Below, in pieces: positions 33,301 through 45,469 of a stretch of DNA of 64,000 nucleotides. Source of the stretch: Eudorina sp. 2006-703-Eu-15 (taxonomy: Eukaryota > Chlorophyta > Chlorophyceae > Chlamydomonadales > Volvocaceae); the NCBI GenBank assembly GCA_003117195.1, contig BDSI01000064.1:1-64000 (forward strand). The letters run 5' to 3'. The notes under the pieces were generated by a model that was not told the origin of the DNA, did not search any database, and worked only from the letters and a program-made list of their open reading frames with translations. The first letter of the stretch is position 1, and each line of letters starts with the position of its first letter. The position numbers and the translations under genes were made by a program.

Positions 33301-35095
33301 TCTGATACACGTACACGCTCACCCACGACCCACCCTCACCCACCCACTCGCTCATTCACACGACCACACTCGCTGCCGCACCCAACTTGCGCTCCCCTCC
33401 TGGTCGTCCTGTCGACGTGAGCCACACCAAACCCCACACTACATACCTCGAGAGTCTGAGATCCTAACGATATTAACCTCAAGTTCAAATTCAAATTTAA
33501 ATCCGCGCCCGCACAGCCTCCCTCACCCCCTGCATGACCTCCAGCTCCGCAAGCTCGCCGTCCATCTCCTCCTGCTGCTCGTAGATGTAGAACCCGCCGT
33601 CCCCGAAGGGCGCGTACCGCACCTCCTGCTGCAGGCCCTGCTCCCGGATGAACTCCGTCACCTCCGCCAGGCACTGCAGCTCAAACGCCATCATGCGCGC
33701 CGCCTCCGAGGTGCCGTACCGCTCGGCGGTCTTTGCCCACGGGGCGTTCAGCCTGCGAGGGGACACACAGTGTTTCCCCGGGGGGAGGGGGGGAGGGGGG
33801 GTAGGTAGACACGCACGGGGCGTGCGTGGGACGGTGGGAGCGGAACCGGTTGGGGGCAGATACCGTACGGCATCTGGATGTCTTGCCAGTTGCGAGGATG
33901 ACAAATTGGTAACGTGGTTATCAGTCAAGAGTAAAGCTAGGTCGATCCGACAGAGTTTGAGAGGAATGCGGGTTTGTGGAGTGGTGGGGCGCGGCGGCGT
34001 TCCATGGCCCTCGCGAAACCTCTGGACCCAACAAACCGGTTCTGGAGCTGGATCACCGCAGTCCCGGGCATGCCGTTCCCAGCGCGTGCTGAACAAGTTG
34101 AGGACGAGGTGTGCAGACCCCCTTCCTGGCTGGCTTGGTTTCGGAGGTGAACGGGACCCGTTCTAGCTCCAGGGGGAGCTTCTCGCGCGGGCGAGCCGAC
34201 TTACGCTGGCCACAGCAGTCCCCCGTTGCGCCCCGTGGCGCCGTGGCTGAGTTGTCGTGCCTCCATCAGCACCACCTATCGGATTGTTCACGGGTAAACG
34301 TGACGGGCAAGGCGATAAAGCCCGGGGTTGCAAGGGGCAAATGGGGCGCAGCGTGGTTGATTGCAGCTACACTCTGCATGAGATGCGGGTCCCTGACAAT
34401 CCACATCGCTATTAACGCGACGGCCGTTCGCAACGTGTCGCACCTTCGCAAGTGGATTTTTAGGTCACGCATAGCTTGTTTTGGGTTAGTACTACGTAAG
34501 GCCCGCCGCCTTGGGCGGCTCGTGCAGACCTCGGGTTCGTTCGACCTCGAGGGACCTTTCGACGTCTCGCTCATCGAATCAAGGAACCGGCTTTTGAAAT
34601 TAGCCTCTGGAATACAATTTAAAATACAACAGCATCAAGCACACAGTGCTTCACTTCGCCTTGCTCCGCCTCGCAGATTGGCGTAGACGTTCAACGGTCA
34701 GGTCAGGTGCTCCAGAGCTTGGCTGCCCAGTGAAGTTTCAAGCCAGAAACATGATGATGATTTGACAATCGGATGCGTGTGACGGGTGTTATTGGCCGGC
34801 TGCTCGACTTCCTCGCTGTATCCATGCGCTCGAAATGCGCGACTCAGCAACAGCCAACGTTTATGCATACCTGAAGCTCCGGTCGACATTTTCGAAGATG
34901 ATAGGCCGTGCTGACGCCAGCAATGCCGCCTCCAATGATAACGACGTCGGCAGCTTCTGGGAGGGATGGCCGCGACGAACCATTTGTCGACGGTGCTGGT
35001 CGGGTTGCAATCGGCTTGGTGGCATCAGGAAATGCTTTAATCCAGTAAGACAGCGTTGGCTTGGGCACTGGAGTTGGCACCGCAAGCCTCGACAT
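30364..35095 (-). CDS. FAD-dependent oxidoreductase, DAO family
   Basis: Six exons with closing phases: 35095-34871, 34275-34205, 33752-33527, 33091-32684, 31581-31129 and 30564-30364, giving 527 residues. After a ~45-residue Pro/Ser/Thr-rich leader comes the FAD-binding Rossmann strand VVIIGGGIAG (GGGxxG at 55-60), the ribose-binding acid in VVLMEAR (Glu80) and ATGRNGG (88-94), all hallmarks of the D-amino-acid-oxidase/glycine-oxidase-like family PF01266. Later blocks are HCTNAYGSSLLPEL, GYVYWSRREDGRTVVGGFRD, GILGFTQDRFPYVGPVPG and the C-terminal FAD contact FVAAGFSGHGM. These proteins oxidise amines or amino acids with O2, yielding an imine and H2O2; the substrate cannot be told from sequence. 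A Gly/Asn/Lys-rich insert near the end of exon 4 looks lineage-specific. No clear C-terminal peroxisomal signal (it ends VYVQK). Confidence 0.85.
30851..30893. repeat. (TGG)14 microsatellite
   Basis: Uninterrupted TGG run in intron 5 of the oxidoreductase gene. Confidence 0.95.
31879..31914. repeat. Three 12-bp tandem units
   Basis: CCAACCAGGAGG three times in intron 4 of the oxidoreductase gene. Confidence 0.9.
32104..32167. repeat. (GACCC)n-type array
   Basis: Mixed GACCC, GGCCC and GGCTC units in intron 4 of the oxidoreductase gene. Confidence 0.8.
32612..32640 (+). repeat. Possible (ATTC)n LINE tail
   Basis: ACATAACGTAACGTTCATTC then ATTCAAT, after an ACC-type run. Only the last part of the tail signature is present, so the assignment is weak. 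Confidence 0.3.
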
Positions 35096-38000
35096 GGCGG
35101 TTCGCTTGCGGTTTGAGGAAGCTCGTAGGTGCCGCCTGGCTGCTAAAGGAGTCGGGCACTGGTGACGGACAGGTTAACGACTTCTCCTGCAGGCAGCGAT
35201 GGGGTATATCACGCGTGGCACTTGGTCACCGTGACGTGTTGACGAGGTATCTGGGCACAACCACTAAACTGCCAAAAACACGCCACAGTACTTCTCTTCC
35301 ACGTAATACGGGAGTTGTCTGTACAGGGCCATGTTGTCCATAATCCTGAGCCCAGTGCCAGCCGCACGTCACCGAAGACTGAACACGCACGAACCTGTTG
35401 CGCTCCCGCACTTGGCAACAGAAATGCAGCTCAGTAGGTTATGAAATATAATATGTCAACACAGTTTTTCAGTGACCCAGTCGTGACTCTTACGGGCAGC
35501 CTTGTGACAGACAAGGGTTTTCCGCAACGCGGGTTGAAATTCCTCTGAATGACCGCAGCTCGACGGAGCTTGTAAGGGAACCTCAATTGATTCGAAAACT
35601 GCTGCACGTTGCAAGAACGGTGGCAGCCTGAGAGGCTTTGTAGGACCGTACTAACCGTTCGTCGACGCTGGTTACGAGCGAGATAAAATGCATCAAACAG
35701 CATCTTCATTTGAACGGTGGGCTGCAGTCCATTCAAATATCTCCTGTTCGACTACCCATGTTCTTTTGGCACCAACTTCCCGCGTAGTTGCCTTCTGGCC
35801 ACCGCGCAACTTCTAGTTCTGCGCACACGAGGAGGTATATCAATATTCCCAATATTCGCATGTCCTAAACGTGTGCTCTTGGGTGGGCATACTTTTTTAG
35901 ATCCGCGGCTCCGCAAGGCACTTAGCTAGCATACCGAACACGACCACTCCTCTTGCGCGCGTGCAACACAAAACCCTTGGACGTTTGACAGCGACCTATA
36001 CAAAATGACCTCTTGGTGCCCTGCGTAAGGTCCACCCAAGCAAGGCCAAGCGCTGGCCCGGCCACGCCAGAGTTGTGCGGCCAGAGACAAGCGGCCTTCT
36101 CGCCGACCCATGAAGTTGCGAGAAGCTGGGAGGCGGTAAACAGACAGTCAGATATCGAGGGCCCATCAGAGCCCACGATTGTCCGTGTATGGCCCAGACC
36201 CGCCAGCTCTGTTTCCAGAAAGAGTCACGGCGACCGGGTGACGGTGGCTGAAATAACAGGACAGCAGCACCAAGGAGTGCGGACGGGTCACTGCCGCTGT
36301 AGTCGCTGTAGGCCATGTGACAGCAGGCCCAGGAGGACCAGAGCCCGTGCTGATTGCGCTAGCGTTCACCCCGGTATCCAACTGGCTAGCTACCGCCGTG
36401 TCAAGTCGCAATCGCTGCGCTGACAGGCAAGGACAGGCGCAAACCTGGATGCGTTGTCCGTGGACTGGGGGGGGAGGGGGCCGGGGCGCGTTCGTCGTCG
36501 CACGGCTGCCCCCAAACGACCTTCGGTCCACAGCCATGCAGGTTGGGTGGGAGCCAGTGGGAGCGGAGCGTGCCCCACAGTCCCTGTGCGCAACTGCGCA
36601 TGCATGCTTGCACCTGTGGCTGCGAAACAGGCCGGAAGGCAGTATTTCCAGTTTATAGTCTCCTCTGCCCAAAAAGAGTTACTGAATGTCATTGTATCGC
36701 TATGCGATTGACGAGATACGGTAATAGCACATTCTGCGCGTCAGCACGCGCACGACGTCCGGGGCGTCAAACCTATCCCTGCTTACAGGGACAACGACGG
36801 CTCCTTTCACGGCCGCACAGGGCCGGCCCCATCATCGTCACCCCGGCGGGACCTCCCGGAGCGCCAATCTCTTCGGATCTCACCACGTCCGCCCAGCCTG
36901 GCTTGACACGCAACAAACTGTAAGCCGGCCGGCATCCGCGCCCAAGTCCGGACGACACCGCACTAACTCGTCGTGACACCGCGGCGTGACGCGACGCGGC
37001 AACACACCCCGGTTTCCGCCACGACAGCATCCTCTGCGCACCCGCAGAGCGCGCCGCAGCATCCAGCGGGCTCGCGCCAAATACGGGGATGGCTTGATGC
37101 ACGGGTAGGAAGCGCCGGAAGCCTCGCCGGCAGGCTTCAGCCGCGGCACACCGGAGTCAGGCCGCGCTTCCGGCTCGGGCCTAGCTAGCGCCGTGGGGGC
37201 GCCAACTCCCTCCCGCCCTACATCCAGTCGTCCAACTAAGCTCCCTTCGACAGGCCGTGTGCACGCTGCGCGAACCCCAGCGCGTCCCCTGCCGACGCGG
37301 TTCACTTTGCGGCGGCCCAAAAGTGCGTAACAGCACTGCCGCAACACATGCAGCAACAGCGAATTCCACCAGTGACCGAGCCCCAAGCCCCAGCAACCCA
37401 CCGGCGCCGCCCGTTACCCATCCGCGAAGCAGCACCCGGTTTGCAGCTTTGCCCCCCAGCCAATCCACCACCGTCGCGCTCCGCAAGCACCGATACACAC
37501 GAGCAAGACACATTTCACGTCCACAACATGGAAACAAAGTACCGCCATGCGCGTATTCTCATATGCAGCAGCAGCCATCGCATAATCCCGCGGTGTTCCA
37601 TGTCTCTTATGAAACTCGACAATGCGGCAACGGCCGGATTCGGTTAAGCCCCGCAGGACCCCATGCCCCTCCCCATTTCGCCCCGTCCTCCCCATGTCGC
37701 GCGCGTGCGCGCGCATCATCGATGCCCGGCCGCCACCCCGCAGGAGGGTGGTCCGGGGTCAGACCTGCAGCGCGGCCACCAAGGCACGCTGCTCGAGACC
37801 CACTCGGCTGCCGGCGGTCGGATCGACCGTTGCGGAAAAGACGCACAAGCATCCGCAACACTGCGGTCCAGGCAGCACCCGCGCACCCGCTCCGTGACCC
37901 GCCGGCGGGGTCGCTGGCAACAGCGACCGACTGCGCGCACCCACATTCTCCTTCTGCGCGAGCCCAGCAGCATCACATCCTGCATCTGCCTCCCTTGGGG

Positions 38001-38713
38001 CCCCAGGAACAGACTAAATGGCCACCGTGCCGCCGCCGTAACTTTACTGACTCGCGCCACCGCTCCGGGAGATGGCGCCGCTACCCAACGCGCTGGGGTC
38101 CCCAACGGCGATGGAGACACGACCACCGCACATGCTGCCCAGTCGAGCATGGCTGACCAGCAGCACCACCGTGGCGACCGATGTGGCGGTCAGGTGCGAA
38201 GCTTGGTGACAGACAACTGCCAAGCACCTTCTCTCTGGCGTCTCAGCTGACTCAACGCCCTATGCCAACGAGCGCAACGCCCGTCGCCGCCGCCAGCTGC
38301 GTTCGGTCAGCGCCGTGAGCAACCAGCGATTCGGCTGCTAGCTGCGGCTGCTGCAACCCAAGCGCGATACAGCAGGCGCAGGCCACGCCGCCGAGGTAAA
38401 ACCCAGCGTTTCTGCGTGGGTGCTGCAACCCGACAGCTCAGCCCGCGCTCCTGCATGAGGGTTGCGCTGGGTTCCGTTTGGGATCTCCGGCCGCCATGCC
38501 GACGGCGCCATGCCACGACGGGAAGTCCTTCCGCCGCCACAACGGGGTTTTCATGAAAGTCGGGTGCGCCGCTCAGAGCAGTGTCCAGCAGTGGCTTTGG
38601 TTGACGGCGACGTGCACGCGGTCGCGGTCACCGCTCACGTGGCTGTGCGGGGAACCATCCTGAGGGGAGCGCCGGGCCTTCGGGGGACGCACCTCAGTGA
38701 GGGCCTACACACC
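35096..38713. other. 3.6-kb intergenic region, no supported gene
   Basis: Upstream of the oxidoreductase gene and downstream of NOT2. 35100-36400 has moderate GC and scattered stops. 36700-38600 is more GC-rich with open frames on both strands, the longest on plus around 37257-38156, but none has a recognisable motif, codon pattern or splice structure. Confidence 0.45.
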
Positions 38714-41700
38714 TCAGTGTCGGCCCTGGACGCCCGGCGCTGACGCCTGGCCAGGCGGCGGCTGCGGCCCGGGGCCCCCCGGACCCGCCGGGGGCGCAGG
38801 CTGCTGCTGCAGCTTGGCGGTGCGCGGCAGCCGGGGCGCGTTCTCAATATCGTCGTACAAGATCTCCAGATCCGACTTCTGCACGATCTCCCACTGGTTG
38901 ATATCAAAGATCAGGTAGGAGCCCCGCTCTCCGCGCGGGTTCTTCTGCACCGCCGTGTTCGGCGCGTGCAGCATCCACAGCTTGTAGCGCCGGTGGAACC
39001 ACCAGCCGCGCACCGACAGCTCGTCCGCCGCAAGCAGCTGCGCCTCGTCGCCCGGCATCGAGTAAAACATGTAGAACAGCGTCTCCTCCTTGAATTTGGA
39101 GAGATAACCCGGCTGCGGAGCGGGGGAAGGACAGCAACGTGGGTCGGATCCCCAACAGCATGGGATGGCGCGCATAAGTCACATTCCCGTGGCCCGGTTT
39201 AAAAGGGGAAGGGCGCCAGCTACATCGCGGGGTGCAGCGCGAGACTGCAACTCGCCTGTCGTCTGCCGTGAGCGGGCAACCGGCACATCCCCGGTATGCC
39301 CGTAACCCAATACGCCAGATGGTGATGCGCGAATTCTGCTCAGTTGCCACAGGTGGCGCTCCCCCAACACACACGCGCGCGATCGCCATCCAGTCGTTGG
39401 GCGAGGCGCTCCTGGGCATTTGCTCGGGGCAGAGATCGACCCAGCCGTCACGTCGCGTCAAGTCCCTCGTGCGTGGAGCCCACCCGTTCACCGCACCGTC
39501 CGGCGGGCGATAATGCATTATTCCTAATCTCCGGATGGGTAAAAGCTACCTGCGCCGCCAGCCCTCGAGATCCTATGCTGATCGACCGCGGCGAACCGGT
39601 GAACCCACGTCAAGCTCTTACGCCACACCCCCACAGGCCTCCCCTTGTGGGGCCGCAAGCCAGCGCGCCAGACGCGCAAAAGATCCCTACCCGTAAGACT
39701 AGCAGTTGTCCCAGGCCTCACTGGACACATTATACGACTCATTTATCCAATGCACTGGGTATCTAAGTATGCCGCACGTCCCCTAAAGGTTGTGTACAGT
39801 TGTTGGGAGTACCCTGCCGCGGTGCATGAGGCGGCTACAAACCATGAACACTGAGACCTCCCTGTCGGTCAGGTGCTAGTGTTCCGTGTCACAATTCATG
39901 GCCAGCCGTGCGCGGCCACCGAAACCAACCCCGAGGCGGAAACGCACCTGTAACCGCTGCGGCACAAATTTATAACACGACGGCAGCTCGAAGTCCGGCT
40001 CCGCCTTGATGGGGTTATCCGCGAGTGGCGACACTAGCGTCGAGTGCAGGTCGCCTGAGGAGCAGAGGTACCCAAGCGCTTAACTGAATGGATGTCGAGA
40101 TGAGACAGCCGAACGTCAGGGCCCTTCTCCCGAAGCACAATCCAGCCCTGACAAAAACAGGCAAATCAACAGGTTCCATAATGCCCAGAGGACGGGCATC
40201 GCAAGCCTGGTTGGCGGTGGCCCGCGGCATCATGCCCCGAGGAGCGACGACAACATGCCGACCAGATGTGCGCCGCACCCGCATGCACCACCCGCAAGGC
40301 GCAGCTTCCTCGAGCGAGCGACGTAGCCCCGGGCCCCACCTGCCGCGTTGAGGTTCAGCCCAAGGCCTGTGAGGTCCGTCCCCAACGCCAGCATCGTCAG
40401 GTCCGCGTCCGTCATCTTTATGAGGGGCAGCAGTCCCATCAACCCGAACCGGTCGGCCTTGGCAGCGGCCGCCGCCGCCGCTGCGGCCGTCGCTGATCCG
40501 GGCTGTGACTGCCCGCCCGCCATGTCGCCCCCGGGACCCACCCCGTGCCCTGCCTTGCCGGCCATGCTGCCAGGCCCCGGCCCGTGTAGCCCTTGCTGCA
40601 GGCCACTCCTCTGCTGCTGGAGCCGTAGATAGGCCTCGTAATCCGCGCTGCCTGGCTGGCCTGCCATCTGCTGCATGTGCTCGGCACCAAAGCCCGATCC
40701 GGGTCCGCCTCGCCCTCCCGCCTGCTGTTGCTGCGTGCCGGCAGGCCCCAGAGCGCCGGCGCCCATGCCATCTCGCTGGGAAGACCCTGGAAGCGCCGGG
40801 AAGTCCTCGTTCTGTATCTGGAAGTCGCTCCCGCCCGCTGCGTTGGCGCCATGGGCAGCGCCCGCCGCCACCGCGGCTGCTGTTGTCCGGATGCCGAGCT
40901 TTGCGAAGGGGTCGTTTGACGTCCCCGACGCCATAGCGTCCCGGCCCTGTCGCGCCACTGCGTTGGCCAGCAGGGAGGGGAAATCACTGTTGTCAAAGGC
41001 CGCACCATCTTGGTCACCCGGCACGTGCTGCTGCTGCTGTTGTTGTTGTTGCTGCTGCTGTTGAGCCGCTGCTGCGACTGCAGCGGCGGCCGCCTGTTGC
41101 GACGGTTGAGGCTGCTGCGTTGGCACCTGCAGGCCCGCGAGCGGACCCCCAAGGTTCCCAACTCCCCCTGCGCCTGCGCCAAAGCCAGCCGCTGTGATGC
41201 CCAAGTTATTAAGCGATGCTGCAGCGCTGAAGGCGCTAGCGCCGCCCGGTAACGATTGTTGCTGCTGCTGTTGCTGCTGTTGCTGCTGCTTCTGTCGGTT
41301 GAGCATGGCCAGCAGCTCATGAGTGTTTGGATTGGAGTTAGGCATGGCGCCCGCGAGATTCTGCTGTATCTCTCGCTGTATTAAATTCGCCATCTGCAGC
41401 CTATTTTGGTTGAGCCCCGCCCCGATCCCCGCCGCCGCCGCCGCCGTAAGCGTAGCATTAAGCCCCAACCCGCTCAACCGCTGCGGATTCTGTAGTGCAG
41501 CGGCCAAAGGATTAGGCGGAGCATATCCCAGCCCAGCCACAGCGGCCCCCGCTGCGGCGGCGTTCAGGTTGGCTGTAAGATTGAGGTTTGCAGCTGCAGC
41601 CCGGTCGACGCCAGGCTGCCGCATCGCCGCAAGCGGGCCGAGGCCCCCTATCCCCTGGCCTCGCACGCCCCCTCCAGCTGCGCCCGCAAGAACTCCATTA

Positions 41701-42344
41701 GCTAACTGCGCCGTTGCAAGCGTTCGCCCTTGAGTCTGCGCCGCGTACTGATTGAGCTGCAGCAAGGCACAGGTCCCAGGTCAAGGGGGAGAGTGATTGT
41801 CAAAGGGCGCTTCGCGCAGTCAAGAGGTGAAGCCGGCGAGGGTCTCGGGTAAGGTACAGTGCACGTGCTGGGCAGTGACAGCATTCCTTCGCAAAACGTG
41901 AAGGACTTCTCCAGTCACCAACGAAATAGCTTAAGGACTGCGGTGACCAACAGACGTCTGACCTGTTGTTGCAAAGTCGATTGAAGGGTGTTCGCAGCAG
42001 CGAATCGATTTTGTGCGGATTGCTGCGGCCCTGCTGCACCTGCCTGGAGCCCCGAGATGCCAGTCCTGCATGTAGGCAGTGTGGTCAGCGACCTGCGCTT
42101 ATCTCATTCAGCCGGCCCCGAACACCCCAAGCTACCTGACACCCGGCAGCCCAGTTTGCATTCCTCCTTGCAAAGCGCCTTACGAAGAATAAGATGGGCG
42201 TTTGTCAGCCTTTGCATCACAAAATGCAGAGGTGTATCGAAATTGCCACTTACCGACAAGAGGAAAGCCCCCCGTCTGCCCCTGTTGCCCATATTGAGCG
42301 AATCCCCTGGCCCCGCTAGGGTCCAATCCGCCAGGGTTGAGCAT
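38714..42344 (-). CDS. NOT2: CCR4-NOT complex subunit NOT2 (CNOT2 homologue)
   Basis: Five exons: 42344-42254, 42039-41963, 41756-40340, 40054-39948 and 39112-38714, about 696 residues. The C-terminal NOT2/3/5 box (PF04153) is clear: FGLMGLLPLIKMTDADLTML, ALGTDLTGLGLNLN, then ELPSCYKFVPQRLQ, KEETLFYMFYSMPGDEAQ, ADELSVRGWWFHRRYKLWML, RGERGSYLIFDINQWEIVQK. Upstream are the NOT2 hallmarks DFPSLL and QNEDFPALPG. NOT2 is a structural subunit binding NOT1 and NOT3 in the deadenylase that shortens mRNA poly(A) tails; it acts in nucleus and cytoplasm. The N-terminal half is Gln/Ala/Gly-rich with several poly-Gln runs. The exon 2 acceptor was chosen (42039) because it is the one that keeps phase; an alternative AG at 42066 breaks it. 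A non-conserved ~40-residue Pro/Gln tail follows the domain. Confidence 0.88.
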
Positions 42345-43747
42345 GAGATGGCTCCTGCCTGCAGCCGGGCACCGTCGCAACAAAGAGGGACCGCGTTGGC
42401 GTTTGCTTTGGGCTGAAGCCGCTGTGGAGAAGGAGGAGTATTTGCTTCATATGCTTAAAAAAGTAAACATTGCCGATCGCTCATGAGGCCGCAGTGGCGA
42501 GAAAGGAAGATCGCTTGTGGCAACCGCGTCCGAGTGCACGAATAGCATGTCCACGCACCGCCAATCTCCAGGCGCAACTTTTTGAGTATCCAATCTGCTG
42601 TGAATAGTTGCCCTGACCGAGACAACACTGTCAGGACAACTTGGATGTGTGGTGAAATTCTACGGCTTCAAATCTAGTTCAACATTCCGCGCTTACATAT
42701 TGCGAAGACACAGTAAGGAAAGGGGAAGAGCTTCACTTGCTTGTACGATTTCAGTACAACCGCTGCATTCTCAAACCCACATAAACTTTTGTTGTACATA
42801 TGTCAATCTGCATTCGACAAATGAAGGTCTCTCAGACGAAGACGTCCTTCAGCTAGGGCTGGAGCACTGCACGGCCAACAACTACTTGTGTTTGGGGTGC
42901 ATACGAACCTCCAGACACACCGACACAGTGTCGAGTACATGGATGCAGATGCCGGGACCTGCATGTGCACGACGCTTGCCTGTCTTGGGGAGTTGGGGGG
43001 TGACACGTGCTAGATTTCGGCGTACAGCATGCATGAAGCCCACGATGGTATGTGTACGCCCTTGCACCTATGTTTCTTAGACGATGCATGGGAAAACATG
43101 CGAGGCCCCACGAGCCCGTGTGGCTCCGTGTCGCAACACGCGACTCGACGCAGCCAGCCCGTATTTGACCAGCCCTCACCAGCAGCCGTACACCTCCTTA
43201 CATTCCGGGCGTGTTTAAACATTGTGGGCGTAGATTGCAGCTGCCCCAATAACAGCCCCAACAGAGTGAAACCTTTAAACACCAAGTGCCGCCATGCGTA
43301 TGGGATTCCTTGGAGCCCGGCGCGTTTGGCGCAAGATCGCCGTGTATGGGCTCCTCCCTGCGTGTTTCGCTGCGCCTCACTGCGGGCGTTTTGCTGCGGC
43401 TTCTCTCTGCGCCCGTGGTCAGCGGCGGAGCACCTTGGCTGGATCCTTACGGATGGGGCTCTCCGATAAGTAGGTCATTCATCGACAATCCTCTCCTGTG
43501 TCTGGCCCGAAAACGCGCACTCAAACAGCCGCTCCCCACAGGTCCCACATCATGAACCACTATTCGGACTCCGTCCTCACCCTCCATTTCACCGGGTTGA
43601 GTAACCAAACAACAGTTCCGCCCAACGGCAGCGTAAGCCGGTCGTTAGGGCCTCAGCTTATCGTACGACCAGACTGACGCCGTACGTTGCCGACTCCTTG
43701 CCCAGACACGCCAATCATTTAGGTTCATGAACACGCTTTGGCATCTC

Positions 43748-43782
43748 CTCTCCGCTGTAACGTTCATTCCTTCATTCATCTC
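43748..43782 (+). repeat. LINE tail remnant of the (ATTC)n type
   Basis: TCCGCTGTAACGTTCATTCC then TTCATTC. The core matches the tail at 62690. Confidence 0.5.
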
Positions 43783-45335
43783 CTCTTGCCGATTCTCTGC
43801 TGTTCCTTCCCTACAGTTTTTAGCAGATGTACCCTGGCACAATATGGCATGCCCATACGTGCCCAACCGTTCCGCATCAGCGACAGGCGAACTTACAACC
43901 TGTACGACACAAAGAGTGCAATAGTACAGCAGACTCAACCCCCTGCTGGCCGTGAGGGGGCATGTGGGCTACTTTACTTACCGTATCACAGTAGCGGACC
44001 ACAACAGGATTAGCTCAGATGCCCAGGCATGCAACTGATGCTTTGGGCAGCAGGAAGTTCCGTCGGGCCCAACTCGCATCAGGAACGCAATGACCGCTGG
44101 GCGTTGCGAGACACCAACAACTGTCACCGGTAGGGCAGGAGGGTAGGGGCCGATAATCCAACCGGCACGGCCCTCACTCAGTGCATGCATCTAATCGGTT
44201 CTGCCAAGCAGGCGGAATCTCGCTGGTTGTCTACGGTTGCCTCGTTGAGACATTACTAGGATGCCCTGGGTATCTAGGGGTACGTTAATAATAACACCCT
44301 GCTTGACGCAATGAAACGACGGGTATTTATGTCGATAATTTGCGAGCAGTTGCGCAATAAGCGTGCCAATGGGCCTGCTGTTGCTGCTGAGCAAGAGCTG
44401 CAGCTCCTTGAGACAAATCAGGAGTGATCTTACCGATTGTTCAGCGATTGTTCGACTCACTCCTTCAACTAAACCCTAGAACTCTGCCGAGTACCGTATA
44501 GGAGTGAGTTGAGTAAATGTCATGGAACGCGGATTAAGACGACAGCAGGAGCTGATAACGACTCATAAATTTTAATCTGGATTACCTTGTATGGCAGTCG
44601 ACAACCGCTAAAACCGTCCGTCCGCCAGACTGAATGTTATGCATGTCGGCATGTGCTGGGTGCATCGGTTCAGACCTGTTCAGGCGATGTATAACCGAGG
44701 AGGATCTGGTCCGACCGAACTTGCACATCATGACCTTGAGCAATAAACTTCGTACGTATGAGCTGTACGGAAATCCCCGCTGGCCGGTGCGGGCCGCAAC
44801 CGCTCGCTCGCCAGTCTTGAGGCCTAATGCCGCTGCCTTGAGGCCTTGAGGCTGATCGCGGACGAATGAACCCATACCATGGATGACTGCCCTCCTCTGC
44901 CCTGCAAACCCCGTTGGTGGTCACCGAGACGCCCAAGTAGTTCCGATCCCATTCTGGGAGTATTTGGATTTAAGCTCACAAATATTTCGAGCATCTTGAA
45001 TCTATATCTGCGGCTATTATGGCAAGAGGCAAACGCAAATGGGAGGCGGTGGTTGATAGCGGTTGCCATGCAGCAAAATGGTTTTGGGCCATTGGGATGG
45101 ACACAATACGCGTTGTTCGATATTGTCCCTGTTGTTCGACCAGCACACAGAGCTTGCACGTGCATCGCGAGGCTTCGAACTGCAGTCCCACCGTTCACCA
45201 GCGTCAGAGGCTTTCACTTATCTTTCCATGTGCAGTATTGTACTCACAGATTACATAATATATATACATTTCGGAGCGTTGTGGACCTAGTTGCTAGTCC
45301 AGTGGATGTTTCCGTCTGTCGACGTACGGCGCCGT

Positions 45336-45348
45336 TTCGAGGAGGTTC
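45336..45348. promoter_or_regulatory. Candidate heat-shock element upstream of HSP60
   Basis: TTCGAGGAGGTTC fits TTCnnGAAnnTTC with one mismatch (GGA for GAA), about 120 bp before the HSP60 ATG. A single three-unit match of this length can arise by chance. Confidence 0.25.
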
Positions 45349-45469
45349 TCGCAGCCGACATTATCGTAACTTGACAGGGATCAGCTTCAACCGCGGTGTT
45401 TTCTGATCTTGATCGCGGAAAGCCCAAAGCGGCCTAGGATTTCGTTGCTGCAAGGAGCGCGACTTAACA

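Larger units (their letters stand above)
42345..45469. other. Divergent intergenic region between NOT2 and HSP60
   Basis: Must contain both promoters. Moderately AT-rich compared with the genes. It holds an (ATTC)n LINE tail near 43750 and a candidate heat-shock element at 45336. A short Gln/Ala frame on minus around 44370-44430 resembles the NOT2 N-terminus in composition but has no usable donor, so it is not added to the gene. Confidence 0.45.

Noticed and set aside
35431..35736. 101-codon minus-strand frame upstream of the oxidoreductase
   Set aside because: Moderate-GC intergenic DNA, no motif, no promoter or splice evidence.
37257..38156. 299-codon plus-strand open frame
   Set aside because: Composition is irregular (many Arg, Ser, His, Pro), there is no domain or splice context, and overlapping minus frames are equally open.
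44191..44460. Possible extra 5' exon of NOT2 (Gln/Ala-rich frame)
   Set aside because: Composition fits, but no GT donor lies in a usable phase and the gap to exon 1 is about 2 kb.
45120..45215. tRNA-like TTCGAA segment on the minus strand
   Set aside because: No acceptor-stem, D-arm or anticodon-arm pairing could be formed around it.
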